DNA of 64,000 nucleotides from Photobacterium sp. JCM 19050 (GCA_001310455.1 BAXG01000003.1:1-64000); one strand, 5' to 3'. Positions 31,210 to 40,566 are shown, numbered from the stretch's first letter. A program made the numbers and translations. Notes: a model not told the origin generated them from the letters alone.

Positions 31210-31255
31210 ATGGCTTGTCAGCCATCTGGACGGGTGCAGACACAGGGTGTGTCTG
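31210..31255 (+). promoter_or_regulatory. Two tandem hairpins in the epimerase leader
   Basis: ATGGCT-TGTC-AGCCAT (31210-31225) and CAGACACA-GGG-TGTGTCTG (31237-31255) are both perfect, 33 nt before the start codon. If transcribed they would fold in the 5' leader. There is no T run, so a simple terminator is unlikely. Confidence 0.4.
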
Positions 31256-31288
31256 ACCAAGATGTAGCAATACCCAAGGAAAGGCAGT

Positions 31289-32191
31289 ATGAAGAATCGA
31301 AATACGATAAAACTAGAAAATAATTTCCAGCGGGTCGTTATTGCCCCCGCATTTGGTGGAAGAATTGTCGCATGGGATACCAAGGTAACGGGCGATTGGC
31401 TCCCGATATTAAAAAACATTGCCGACAAAGAATATGATGTATCCGCCCCCGAAAAGGGAGGCATTTTTCCCCTAGTTCCATTTTCGAACAGGATCGAAAA
31501 CGGACATTTTATGTTTCAGGGAAAATCCATTTCACTCTCCCCTCACCCTGCAGTGTCTCCCCACGCTATGCATGGTCACGGATGTATCGCACAGTGGGAC
31601 GTAATCCAAGTGACAGATAATCAGGTGGTATTGGAATACAAACATACAGCCGGCGAGTGGCCTTGGCACTACACCGCCCGTCAATTAATCTCCATCTCTG
31701 ACAAAGGGCTGGAGTGCGAACTGTCTGTCACCAACCGCTCCGGCGATGGCATGCCTGTCGGGATTGGTTTCCACCCATTTTTTGTGAACCCCTCAGATGC
31801 AGTCGTGTACTTCGATGCCGGACAAGCCTGGCCTTTTGGCCCCAAAACGCTTCCCCTTGAAGCCGTGCAGATCAAACCGGAGTGGGATACCCGCCGAGGA
31901 TATGCAGTGAAAGACAACCCATTGTCCCTTGGTTATTCGGACTGGAAACAGGAAGCCCTTATAAAATGGCCGGCTTCTAACCTGAGCGTTTCCGTTCAGT
32001 GCTGCGAGAATTTGGACCACTTAATTCTGCACATCCCCCCCCATTGCGATTATTGGTGTCTGGAGCCAGTCAGCCATGTAACCGACGCATTTAATCTGGC
32101 TGAGCGCGGAACACCGCATACTGGTCACCAAGTCCTGCCTCCCAAAGAAACGATGTCTGCGGTTTCCCGCTATACAGTCTTTTGCCAATAA
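31289..32191 (+). CDS. Aldose 1-epimerase (mutarotase) family protein
   Basis: Intact, 300 aa. The galactose-mutarotase-like beta-sandwich has PFSNRIENGHF (substrate Asn-Arg), HAMHGHGCIAQW and GFHPFFVN (catalytic His residues), and CLEPVSHVTDAFN (catalytic Glu). It interconverts anomers of sugars. In this cluster it may supply the beta-anomer of a uronate to Udh. AAGGCAG precedes the ATG. It is divergent from the GntR regulator and convergent with the dehydrogenase gene. Confidence 0.9.
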   Translation: MKNRNTIKLENNFQRVVIAPAFGGRIVAWDTKVTGDWLPILKNIADKEYDVSAPEKGGIFPLVPFSNRIENGHFMFQGKSISLSPHPAVSPHAMHGHGCIAQWDVIQVTDNQVVLEYKHTAGEWPWHYTARQLISISDKGLECELSVTNRSGDGMPVGIGFHPFFVNPSDAVVYFDAGQAWPFGPKTLPLEAVQIKPEWDTRRGYAVKDNPLSLGYSDWKQEALIKWPASNLSVSVQCCENLDHLILHIPPHCDYWCLEPVSHVTDAFNLAERGTPHTGHQVLPPKETMSAVSRYTVFCQ

Positions 32192-32204
32192 TTGTGGCAA
32201 AACC

Positions 32205-32260
32205 AATAAACCCAAATCACCTCTTGCTGAAACCTGCACCTTGAGACGTTTGGGTATTAA
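32205..32260 (+). repeat. Dispersed intergenic repeat, copy B (complete palindromic form)
   Basis: Starts AATAAACCCAAATCACCTC and ends GAGACGTTTGGGTATTA, so its ends are inverted repeats (ACCCAAA/TTTGGGT). On the minus strand it reads ATACCCAAACG...CTCAAGGTGCAGG. This matches copies A and C at ACCCAAAC and CTCAAGGTGC. Elements of this type are common between genes in gammaproteobacteria. Confidence 0.55.
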
Positions 32261-32262
32261 GA

Positions 32263-32290
32263 AGCCGGCTGTAAAAAGCCGGACTCTTAT
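32263..32290. terminator. Terminator between the epimerase and dehydrogenase genes
   Basis: CCGGCT-GTAAAA-AGCCGG followed by ACTCTTATTCTT, next to repeat copy B, between convergent genes. Confidence 0.6.
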
Positions 32291-32306
32291 TCTTCGGCAA
32301 TATCAA

Positions 32307-33883
32307 TTATTTGAGAAGTTGCCCATCCACCAGACAGGTTAACCCCAGAGGGTTATCATCTCGTAGTGCCTCCGGCAGCAGGTTTGCCGGCATATCCTGA
32401 TAACAAACCGGGCGAAGGAAGCGCTGTATGGATGCACTGCCAACCGATGTCGAACTGCCGTCAGACGTTGAAGGGTATGGCCCGCCATGCACCATTGCGT
32501 GACAGACCTCTACGCCGGTCGGGAATCCGTTGAACAAGATTCTGCCGGCCTTTCGTTCCAGAACAGGCACCAGTTTTCTGGCGAGTTCTGTATCCGCTTC
32601 ATTCATATGGAGCGTAGCAGTCAACTGCCCTTCAAGGCATTCTGCAATAGCCTCAAAATCTTCATCAGATTCACAAGAGATAACCAGCGAACTTGCACCG
32701 AAAATCTCTTCGGACAAATGCTCATTGGCAAGGAAGTTCTTCGCCGTTGTGATGTACAGTCTTGCTCGGCACTGGTTTGGCCCGTTTTCTGCCCGTCCAT
32801 ATGACAGCTCAGCAACAGAGGCATCATTTTGCATTCTCGCACTGGCCTTGATGTATGACTGGTAAATGCCCGGCGTCAGCATGGTTTGTGCTTCTGTTGT
32901 ACGCAGCGCGCTTGAAGCCACCTCAATAAAGCGGTCCAGCGCGTCGCCTTCCCGCGCAACAATCAAACCCGGATTGGTACAAAACTGCCCGGCTCCCATT
33001 GTCAGTGAGCCGACGAACGACTCGGCAATATCTTTACCCCTTTGCTCCAGCACACCATTTAAAAGGAATACCGGATTGCAGCTGCTCATTTCTGCATAAA
33101 CTGGGATAGGCTCGGGGCGGCGGAACGCAATGTCCATAAGTGCCGTTCCTCCAGCTCTGGAGCCGGTAAAACCAACGGCTTTGATCCTGTGATCCGCCAC
33201 CAGTGACGCACCTATTTCATTACCCACGCCAAACAGCAAGGAGAAAACACCCTCATGCAGACCGCAGGTTTTTACCGCTTTTTGGATTGCACGGCCGACC
33301 AACTCTGATGACCCGGGGTGTGCCGGATGACCTTTGACCACAACCGGCGCTCCGGCAGCGAAAGCCGAAGCGGTATCACCACCGGCAACAGAAAACGCCA
33401 ACGGAAAATTGCTCGCGCCAAATACAGCGACCGGTCCAACCGGAATATACTGCATTCGCAAATCGGAGCGAGGGAGAGGTTTTCTGTCCGGAATCGCTGA
33501 ATCAACCCTTACCCCAAGCCAGCTTCCTTCCCTGATAAGTTCCGCAAACATCCGTAATTGGCCGATAGTCCTCGCCCGTTCACCTTCCAGCCGGGCTAGA
33601 GGAAGCCCGGTTTCCTCATTCGCACGAGTAATGAGTTCGTCACTCAGCAGAGCCAGTTCCCTGGCTATTTCTTCAAGAAATTGAGCGCGTTGTTCCAGGT
33701 TAGTGTGGCGGTAGCTGTCGAATGCTTCTCTCGCCAGTTCGCAAGCCCGATCGACATCCTCACTGGTTGCCCCCCCAAAAGAGGCTCAATTTCATTGCTG
33801 GTTGAAGGGTTAACCGCATTAAAACTCTGTTGCTGCCCCCAAACCTCGTTTGAGCCAATCAACATACATCCTTTTACTGTCAT
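32307..33883 (-). CDS. 2,5-dioxovalerate (alpha-ketoglutarate semialdehyde) dehydrogenase, one frame break
   Basis: Oxidises alpha-ketoglutarate semialdehyde to 2-oxoglutarate, the last step of oxidative uronate or pentose use. It is an aldehyde dehydrogenase with YIPVGPVAVFGASNFPLAFS, FTGSRAGGTALM, VYAEMSSCNPVFLL (catalytic Glu) and TMGAGQFCTNPGL (catalytic Cys). These forms are typical of the KGSADH type. The N-terminal 45 residues (MTVKGCMLIGSNEVWG...) are joined by restoring one base near 33780 in a 7-G run, giving 525 aa, the usual length. It lies downstream of the acid-sugar dehydratase. Confidence 0.9.
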
Positions 33884-33946
33884 GACACTCTCTCTTCATA
33901 CGAAATCGTTGAGTTTTCACCGGAATTAAAAGGCTTATTGCCAGAC

Positions 33947-33972
33947 GGTGCGACTCACGACCGAGTCGCACC
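33947..33972. other. Perfect 10-bp stem-loop between dehydratase and dehydrogenase genes
   Basis: GGTGCGACTC-ACGACC-GAGTCGCACC lies in the 121-nt gap. It has no adjacent T run on the transcribed (minus) strand, so it is more likely an mRNA processing or stability element than a terminator. Confidence 0.5.
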
Positions 33973-34004
33973 TGAAAAAATTTTTGCGTACGCAATGACG
34001 CGAA

Positions 34005-35224
34005 TTATTTTGACTTTAGGCGGGTGCGTAGAAACGCCGCCCGGGAGTATTTAGGCTGGAAATAGACATGCTCATAAAACGTACCATCTTCATAATCCCC
34101 GGATTCAGGCTGCCGGGAATTCCCACATTCTTCCGGCTCGGGTATTTGCTGACCAAATCTTTATTGATAGTGACGCCAAGCCCCGGCCGGTCAGGCACAA
34201 CCAATTTCCCGTCAACAACGTCAATCGGGTAGTCGATAATCTGCTCTTTCAGGTCACAGTCACGCTGAAACCGCTCCATAGAGAGACAGTTTGGAATGTT
34301 CGCCATCACATGAAGCGCCGCATATTCCCCCACCGGCCCCAGGCTTCCGGCATGTGGTGCAACGGTCGCAAACTCTGCTTCTGCCAATGTGGCAATCTTT
34401 TTCATCTGGGTGATACCGCCACAACGCCCGGTATCCGGCTGGAGTACATTCACCCCCAATGACAGCAATTCTTTGTAGCTCCAGATACCCCCTTTCCGCT
34501 CACCGGCCGCCAGAGGGATGTTGACACTTTGCCCCACAGCACGCAGCCCTTCCGGGCTCTCCGGAGCGACCGGGTCTTCCAGAAACAGAAGTCCGTATTC
34601 TTCCAGTGCGCGGCCAACACTAATGGCATCTTTGGGAGTCAGCCATGCCGGGCCATGTAAATCTACGGCGATATCGACGTCATTACCCACGGCTTGCCGG
34701 ACTGCTTCTGTTTTTGAAACAATATTTTTGATGCCACCAAGTTTAATAATGTTGAACCCACTCTTTACGGCCTTAACAGCAGATTCAGGAGATCCGGCAT
34801 GAACATATACTTTTACTTGGTCGCGGATTTTACCGCCCAAAAGGTTGTAAACAGGCGTGTTAAGTGCTTTTCCTTTTAAATCCCACAGTGCCATATCAAC
34901 CCCTGTCATCGCACCGAATCCGACAGTCCCCGTTTGTCCATGGCCCATCATGGCATTTAACATTTTTTGCCAGATTCGTTCTGACTGGAACACATCGTCC
35001 CCAATAAGCAAGTCAGCCAGGTCGGCCACAGCCCTTTCTACCACCCTCGGCCAGCCGCTGCATTCTCCGATACCAGACTGTCCGCATTCAGTAACAATTT
35101 CGACAAACAGCCAGTTTCGGCTGCCGGATATCTGGCTGGCGGAGGGCTGAAGTTCACCTCCCCAAGCGGTTTCTTTTGCAAGGGGTGCTTGCATCAGCAA
35201 GGTTCTGATTTCTGCTATTTTCAC
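34005..35224 (-). CDS. Enolase-superfamily acid-sugar dehydratase (mandelate racemase group), one frame break
   Basis: The capping domain (residues 1-130) is followed by a barrel with NIIKLGGIKN, VDLHGPAWLTPKDA, FLEDPVAPESPEG, LAAGERKGGIWSY and QPDTGRCGGITQMKKIA; D, E and E bind Mg. VAPHAGSLGPVGEYAA holds the His. The last 28 codons are out of frame. One G restored near 34096 gives NPGDYEDGTFYEHVYFQPKY, ending RLKSK at 34005, 406 aa. The neighbours suggest galactarate/glucarate or an aldonate as substrate, leading to the KGSADH. It does not match DgoD or the known cycloisomerase closely enough to name. Confidence 0.82.
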
Positions 35225-35546
35225 GGCTGGACCTCTATCTTTTGAGCGATACCACGTAGCTTTCGATTGAATTCCAGGGAGTTCCTGCCATCACAGCATT
35301 CGTCACCGGTTATTATTTATCCTATGAGACAGCGGTAATTGCCACAACTAAAATTAACATATATTTACATCTTGAAAGGGCGCAATGCACGTATCCAGAT
35401 ATCAATTGATTTGTGCCGACGTGATATACACGGTTCCAAGCATTTCATTAAATCCAATAATTTCAGCATTTTAAAAAGACCACCTTTTATTTTATTCAAT
35501 TGATTTCTTATATAAATATTTGATCAAGATATGATAATTAGTAATA

Positions 35547-35559
35547 GTTGTTTGACAAC
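35547..35559. promoter_or_regulatory. Palindromic operator GTTGT-TTG-ACAAC before tctC
   Basis: It shares the core TTGTTTGACAA with 30897-30913. It lies in the 437-nt AT-rich divergent region (35225-35661) between the dehydratase gene and tctC, 103 nt before tctC. I see no gene in that region. Confidence 0.5.
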
Positions 35560-35661
35560 ATAACAAGACCTGCACCAGTATGGCATTCGTGAACTGACGA
35601 ATGTGTTCACTCTTTCACCTCTTACTCCAAAACAACTGAAAGAAAGATGCAAAGGACAGCT

Positions 35662-36615
35662 ATGAAACTTCTTAAAACGATTGTGTGTTCACTTGCGATA
35701 GCGTTGCCAGGCGTCTCTGCCGTAGCAGCCGACTACCCTACCCGTCCTGTAACGATTGTCGTCCCTTATGGCCCCGGAGGTTCTACCGACGTCTTAATGC
35801 GTGTAACTGCTAAGCACCTTGAAACGCATTTGGGTCAGAAAATTGTTGTCAAAAATGTTCCGGGTGCTGGTGGCAGCATCGGTTGGACACAGGTAAAGAA
35901 AGCAAAAGCAGACGGCTACACCATTGCCCCCCTGACCAACTCTATGATGGTCAGGCAAGAAATTGGTGCCAGCCAGGTAGGTGTGCATGACTTCACGCCG
36001 GTAGCAAACCTTGGCTTCGTATCTCTGACGGTGACTGGTAAAGGCAAAGGCGGTAAATACAACGACTTCGCTGAGCTGGTTGATGCCGCTAAAAAAGCAC
36101 CGGGAGAAATCTCCATCGGTATGTCTGTAGGTTCGCCAGCGCAATTTGCTGCTGCCGAAGCGGAAAGCGCATCAGGTGCGAAGTTCAAGTTGGTTAACAC
36201 CGGTGATGGCGGCTCTCGCAAGGCAGCGGCACTGGGAGGCCACATTGATTCGTTCATCCAGCCAATTAACGGTGTAGCAGCGGGCCACAAAGACGGCAGC
36301 CTGAAAGTGCTGGCCGTGATGTCTGAAGAGCGTCTTCCGTTTCTGAGCGATATCCCAACGGCGAAAGAGCTTGGCTTCGATGTTGTCTACCAGCTGTTTT
36401 ACGGCATGGGCGTGCCAAAAGGAACCTCAGAAGATCGTATCGCAGTGCTGCAAAAGGCATTCGCTGAGCTGGGTGACAATGAAGCCTACCAAAAAGAGCT
36501 GGCGGGTATGAGCTTCCTGTGGTCTTACTCTAAAGGAGAGGAATTCCAAAACGTTATCAACAGCGTTGAAGAGTCTGTCATTTTCCTTGCAAAAGATCTG
36601 GGCTTCAAAAAATAA
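35662..36615 (+). CDS. tctC: Tripartite tricarboxylate transporter receptor (TctC/BUG family)
   Basis: A periplasmic binding protein of 317 aa. The ATG at 35662 is preferred over that at 35647 because AAAGGA lies 5 nt before it and the signal peptide TIVCSLAIALPGVSAVAA then starts at once. Family motifs are YPTRPVTIVVPYGPGGSTDV, VVKNVPGAGGSIGW and VMSEERLPFLSDIPTAKELG. Ligands of this family are carboxylates; the cluster suggests aldarate or uronate. It is the first gene of tctCBA. Confidence 0.92.
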   Translation: MKLLKTIVCSLAIALPGVSAVAADYPTRPVTIVVPYGPGGSTDVLMRVTAKHLETHLGQKIVVKNVPGAGGSIGWTQVKKAKADGYTIAPLTNSMMVRQEIGASQVGVHDFTPVANLGFVSLTVTGKGKGGKYNDFAELVDAAKKAPGEISIGMSVGSPAQFAAAEAESASGAKFKLVNTGDGGSRKAAALGGHIDSFIQPINGVAAGHKDGSLKVLAVMSEERLPFLSDIPTAKELGFDVVYQLFYGMGVPKGTSEDRIAVLQKAFAELGDNEAYQKELAGMSFLWSYSKGEEFQNVINSVEESVIFLAKDLGFKK

Positions 36616-36642
36616 AATGATCATCCTCTGATCGTGGAAAAA

Positions 36643-36673
36643 AGAGGTGGAGTTGACGTTCAACTCCGCCTCT
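36643..36673 (+). terminator. Intercistronic stem-loop tctC/tctB
   Basis: AGAGGTGGAGTTG-ACGTT-CAACTCCGCCTCT pairs over 13 bp with one wobble, then CAGTTTTAAGG. This is a partial terminator or 3' stabiliser that would raise receptor mRNA over the membrane genes. Confidence 0.7.
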
Positions 36674-36693
36674 CAGTTTTAAGGTTGAGCATC

Positions 36694-37221
36694 ATGTTGA
36701 AATACAAGTCAGGTCATTCTCATACCGCAGGAAATAAATCAGAAAAAACACCGATTAAACGACTCGATTCTGATGGGCTATTTTCCTTAGTGATTGTTGC
36801 TGTATGTGTAATTTTATTCACACGCAGCTTCTATCTTCCTGACATACAATGGGATCCTATGGGAATGGCTGCATGGCCTCGTGTAATTATTATTATTCTG
36901 GCTATGCTCGCAATACAAAACCTCTTTACGAAATATCGAAATACCTCTGAATGTTTCAGCGTCGAGTGGCCACTCTCCGACTTTTTCGTTATCGCTTTTT
37001 TGTGCCTGTACAGTTTTCTTTTAGAAACAGTCGGGTTTTATTTATTAACTCCACCCGCACTCATGATATTGGCATTGTGGTGGTCAGGGTTTGATAAACA
37101 ATTTTTTATTAAATCTTTCGTCACTTCTGTTTTGGCAACGTTATGGGTCTACGTTGTTTTTGAACTGGGAGTAAGTCTTCAACTTCCTCTTGGTTTATTG
37201 GAGGGTCTGCAAAATGTATAG
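36694..37221 (+). CDS. tctB: Tripartite tricarboxylate transporter small membrane subunit (TctB)
   Basis: A 175-aa protein with four membrane helices. Examples are LFSLVIVAVCVILFTRSFYL, WPRVIIIILAMLAIQNLF and FFVIAFLCLYSFLLETVGFY. The start at 36694 follows AAGG; the longer frame from 36634 runs through the hairpin and is rejected. The stop overlaps the tctA start. Confidence 0.88.
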   Translation: MLKYKSGHSHTAGNKSEKTPIKRLDSDGLFSLVIVAVCVILFTRSFYLPDIQWDPMGMAAWPRVIIIILAMLAIQNLFTKYRNTSECFSVEWPLSDFFVIAFLCLYSFLLETVGFYLLTPPALMILALWWSGFDKQFFIKSFVTSVLATLWVYVVFELGVSLQLPLGLLEGLQNV

Positions 37222-38708
37222 TCTCGACTTTGGGGTAATTTCCAGTTCATTCCAGTCACTCCTTGATCCTTTTACCATTACTATGCTTTTCCTTGGGGTG
37301 TTGGGCGGGCTTGTTGTTGGTGTTATGCCGGGCCTTGGCCCCACACTGGCTGTCGCTCTGTTGATTCCGCTGACATACCACCTCACCCCGGGCGAAGCAT
37401 TCAGCATATTGACTGCCGTTTATGTGGGAGGCATGTCCGGCGGTGCTGTCAGTGCCATTTTGCTCCGGCTTCCTGGTACACCCGCATCCATGGCAACCCT
37501 GCTTGACGGCTTCCCGCTAGCCCAACAGGGGCAAGCAGCCAGGGCAATTGGAAACGCTGCCGTCGCAAGTTGCGTCGGGACCTGTATCGGGGGCATATTC
37601 CTGGTTATCGGTGCGCCGTTGCTTGCAGAATTCGCACTGAAGTTCCATTTCGCTGAGTATACGGCAGTCTGTATTTTTGCCATGACTGCGGTATCAGCTG
37701 TCACCGGTCGCTCGGTCAACAAAGGGCTCACCGCTGCAATGTTGGGTATGTTACTGGCAACTGTCGGCATCACGTCTGAAGACGGGCTTCCCCGTTTCAC
37801 ATTCGGGATGGAAGCCTTGAATCCGGGTTTCCTCTGCTGCCTGCACTGATTGGTTTGTTCGCTGTATCCCAATTGATGAAACTCAAGACCAACCAGCCAC
37901 CCTCACCGAAACCAGTAAGCGTTGAAGAGTCCAAGGACAATTCTACGTTCTTACCAAGTTTTAAGGATATATTCGCCAACAAGCTCAATTATGCCCGGTC
38001 TGGTGTCATCGGGACGGTTGTGGGTGTAATGCCTGCACTCGGAGGCGGCCCGGCGGCGATGATTGCTTATGCTCAGGCGCGTGCGGCCTCTAAAGCGCCG
38101 ACGAAATTCGGCAAAGGTTCGGTTGAAGGCCTGATTGCCTCAGAAACGGCAAATAACGCCACCATTGGTGGCGGTCTGATTATTGCCTGACACTCGGTAT
38201 TCCGGGGGATCCGACGTCAGCAGTACTGCTTGGCGGGCTTATGTTGCACGGTCTGGAACCCGGCCCGTTCCTGTTTTTGAACAATGCCGATGTCTTGTAC
38301 GCCATCTACTTCGCGCTCTTTGTCAGCAGTTTGCTGATGGTGCTTATTCTGATGACGGGCGGGCGTTTGCTGGTCAAAATTGTGGATGTCCCGAAATACG
38401 TCCTGAACCCGGTTGTCCTATTGATGTGTGTATTCGGCGTTTATTCGCTGAATTACTCCACAACGTCCATCCTGATTATGGGTGCGTTTGGCATACTCGG
38501 TACGTATTGGATAAACTGAATTACCCGTTGCCACCACTGGTATTGGGGTTGATTATCGGGCCGTTGCTGGAAGGCAACCTCCGTAAAATGATCTCAACAG
38601 AGCACTCTTTAATGCCACTGTTCACCAACTATTGCCCTTGGCTTTATCGTACTGTCGGTTATTTCGCTGATTTATGCCCAGCGCTTGAGAAGCAAGGTCT
38701 CCGGCTAA
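37214..38708 (+). CDS. tctA: Tripartite tricarboxylate transporter large membrane subunit (TctA), four frame breaks
   Basis: Family stretches are GVMPGLGPTLAVALLIPLTY, GGMSGGAVSAILLRLPGTPA, GVMPALGGGPAAMIAYAQAR, ASETANNATIGGGLIIALTL and GIPGDPTSAVLLGGLMLHGL. Breaks lie near 37829 (GGGG read as GGG), 38190 (GCCCTG read as GCCTG), 38502 (CTCGGGTAC) and 38627 (net shift). Repair gives the end TIALGFIVLSVISLIYAQRL and about 499 aa, as in the family. It overlaps tctB by 8 nt. Twice-repeated GVMPxLGxGP loops show the internal symmetry of TctA. Confidence 0.9.
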
Positions 38709-38726
38709 CCGGAAACGAGAGAAACC

Positions 38727-38757
38727 AGGAAAGCAGGTTAACACCTGCTTCCTTTAG
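38727..38757. terminator. Terminator between tctA and fumC
   Basis: GAAAGCAGGT-TAAC-ACCTGCTTCC, 8-bp core stem, followed by TTTAG, between convergent genes. Confidence 0.65.
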
Positions 38758-38790
38758 CATTCTCTTACCAACCTTTCTTACAAGCCGTGC

Positions 38791-40170
38791 TTACAAACCT
38801 CCAAGGGTCAGCTTGGCCGGATCTAACAAGGCTTCAAGCTCTTCAACTGTCAGGTCGGTATTTTCTGCCGCAACATCAATCACCGGTCTGCCCTCTTTAT
38901 ATGCCTGCTTGGCTATCTCAGCCGCCTTCAGGTAACCAATCACCGGGTTCAGGGCAGTCACCAAAATCGGATTGCGGGCCAGCGCCTCGTTCAACTTCTC
39001 TTCCCTAACAACAAAACCAGCAATGGCTTTGTCTGCCAGAAGCGGCGCAACATTCGACAGCAACTCGATACTGCTGTTCAGGTTGGCTGCAATCATCGGC
39101 AACATGACGTTAAGTTCAAAGTTGCCGGACTGTCCACCAACGGTAATCGCCGCGTCATTACCGATTACCTGGGCGGCTACCATGGCGGTTGCTTCAGGAA
39201 TCACCGGGTTCACCTTACCCGGCATAATAGAAGATCCGGGCTGCAGCGCAGGGAGCTCGATTTCTCCCAACCCGGCCAAAGGGCCGGAATTCATCCAGCG
39301 CAGGTCATTGGCAATCTTCATCAGGCTGACAGCCACGGTTTTGAGCTGGCCGGAAAGTGATACCGCAGCATCCTGACTGGCAATATACGTAAACAGGTTA
39401 GGGGCTTTCCGGAAGGTGATTCCCGTCAGCTCGCTTAATTGCCGGTTGAACTCATCAGCAAAATCCGGGTGGGCATTGACGCCGGTTCCAACCGCAGTTC
39501 CACCTTGCGGGAGCTGCGAAATCTGCTGAAGTTGCCCGCCGAGCTGCACCAGATTGGCTTCCAACTGGCTCGCCCATGTCTCAAGGCTTTGGCTCATACG
39601 CACCGGCATGGCATCCATCAGGTGAGTTCGCCCGGTTTTCACGTACTGATCCACCTCTTGTGCTTTGTCACGGATAACGTTGACCAGATGCTGAAGTGCC
39701 GGGATCAGGTGTCCAGCAACGCCAATCGCCGCACTAACATGAATCGCTGTCGGGATAACGTCATTGCTGCTCTGCCCGAAGTTAACATGATCGTTCGCAC
39801 TGACTGTCGAACCCAGGTTCTTTGTTGCCAGAGTAGCAAGCACTTCATTGGCATTCATGTTAGAACTGGTGCCGGAGCCGGTCTGGAAAATATCCACCGG
39901 GAAATGTTCCATCATGGCTTCATCGACAATCAGGGATTCAACCGCAGAAATAATGGCTTCCCCCATATCCGGCTTAATCAGGCCCAGTTTTACATTGGCC
40001 CTTGCAGCGGAGGCTTTTACCAGGAGTAACGCGCGGATAAAGCTCTCCGGCATGGTTTGCCCGCTGACAGGGAAGTTCTCAACAGCGCGCTGGGTCTGGG
40101 CGCCATACAGTGCATTGGCGGGAACAGCCAGTTCACCCATGCTGTCACGTTCAATTCTGGTTTCACTCAT
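38791..40170 (-). CDS. fumC: Class II fumarate hydratase (iron-independent)
   Basis: Interconverts fumarate and malate without an iron-sulfur cluster. It is intact at 459 aa. It has TGSGTSSNMNANEV, GRTHLMDAMP and the superfamily signature GSSIMPGKVNP. It is 24 nt after fagA on the same strand. With the Fur box upstream of fagA this should be the form used when iron is scarce. Confidence 0.96.
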   Translation of the reverse strand: MSETRIERDSMGELAVPANALYGAQTQRAVENFPVSGQTMPESFIRALLLVKASAARANVKLGLIKPDMGEAIISAVESLIVDEAMMEHFPVDIFQTGSGTSSNMNANEVLATLATKNLGSTVSANDHVNFGQSSNDVIPTAIHVSAAIGVAGHLIPALQHLVNVIRDKAQEVDQYVKTGRTHLMDAMPVRMSQSLETWASQLEANLVQLGGQLQQISQLPQGGTAVGTGVNAHPDFADEFNRQLSELTGITFRKAPNLFTYIASQDAAVSLSGQLKTVAVSLMKIANDLRWMNSGPLAGLGEIELPALQPGSSIMPGKVNPVIPEATAMVAAQVIGNDAAITVGGQSGNFELNVMLPMIAANLNSSIELLSNVAPLLADKAIAGFVVREEKLNEALARNPILVTALNPVIGYLKAAEIAKQAYKEGRPVIDVAAENTDLTVEELEALLDPAKLTLGGL

Positions 40171-40194
40171 GGTCAGTCATCCTTCTATTGCGCC

Positions 40195-40566
40195 TCAGTT
40201 CACTGCGGTATCCCGGTGAAAATCAGTCAACGATTTTACTTTCCTGAAATAATGCCTGAGCGCCTCATATTCTGCGTCTGTTTGTACCAATCGTTGCAAA
40301 CGGTAAAGGGGCAGGTTGATAGCTTCAACACACTGTGTTCGCCAGCGTGTCGGAACCAGATCATCGCAGATAGTATCGAGCAATACTGTCAGCTCATCAG
40401 CACAGCACTTCCAGTTCGTCCCTCTGCAATGGCAACTTGACGTCAGTTCCTGCTCCTTCAGCATCCAGAGTTGCAAGAGCTTTGGTTCATCAGCAAAACG
40501 CCCGTAACGCACTGCGTCCCGTAACCATTCCACCGTGTAGTTTTGGGTATCTGATCGTGTCTGCAT
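40195..40566 (-). CDS. fagA: FagA-like Fur-associated small protein
   Basis: A 123-aa protein, intact. The start at 40566 is chosen for GGAGGG 5 nt upstream; the longer frame reaches through the Fur box. It has the FagA pattern WLRDAVRYGRFADEPKLLQL ... VLLDTICDDLVPTRWRTQCV ... LYRLQRL. FagA genes precede fumC in Pseudomonas iron-regulated operons, but the biochemical role is not known. Cys-rich SSCHCRGTNWKCC may bind metal (inference). Confidence 0.75.
   Translation of the reverse strand: MQTRSDTQNYTVEWLRDAVRYGRFADEPKLLQLWMLKEQELTSSCHCRGTNWKCCADELTVLLDTICDDLVPTRWRTQCVEAINLPLYRLQRLVQTDAEYEALRHYFRKVKSLTDFHRDTAVN

Larger units (their letters stand above)
30705..31288. other. Divergent intergenic region, 584 nt
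   Basis: AT-rich and without a gene. It contains the palindrome at 30897-30913 and two tandem hairpins at 31210-31255, reported separately. TTGACAAATTTTAAC at 31158 resembles a -35 region. Confidence 0.5.

Noticed and set aside
35647..35661. ATG at 35647 as tctC start
   Set aside because: It lies over the AAAGGA ribosome-binding site of the ATG at 35662, which starts a normal signal peptide.
38183..38935. 250-aa plus-strand ORF spanning the tctA end and part of fumC
   Set aside because: It mixes frames of TctA, then the terminator, then antisense of fumC. Only fragments match TctA.
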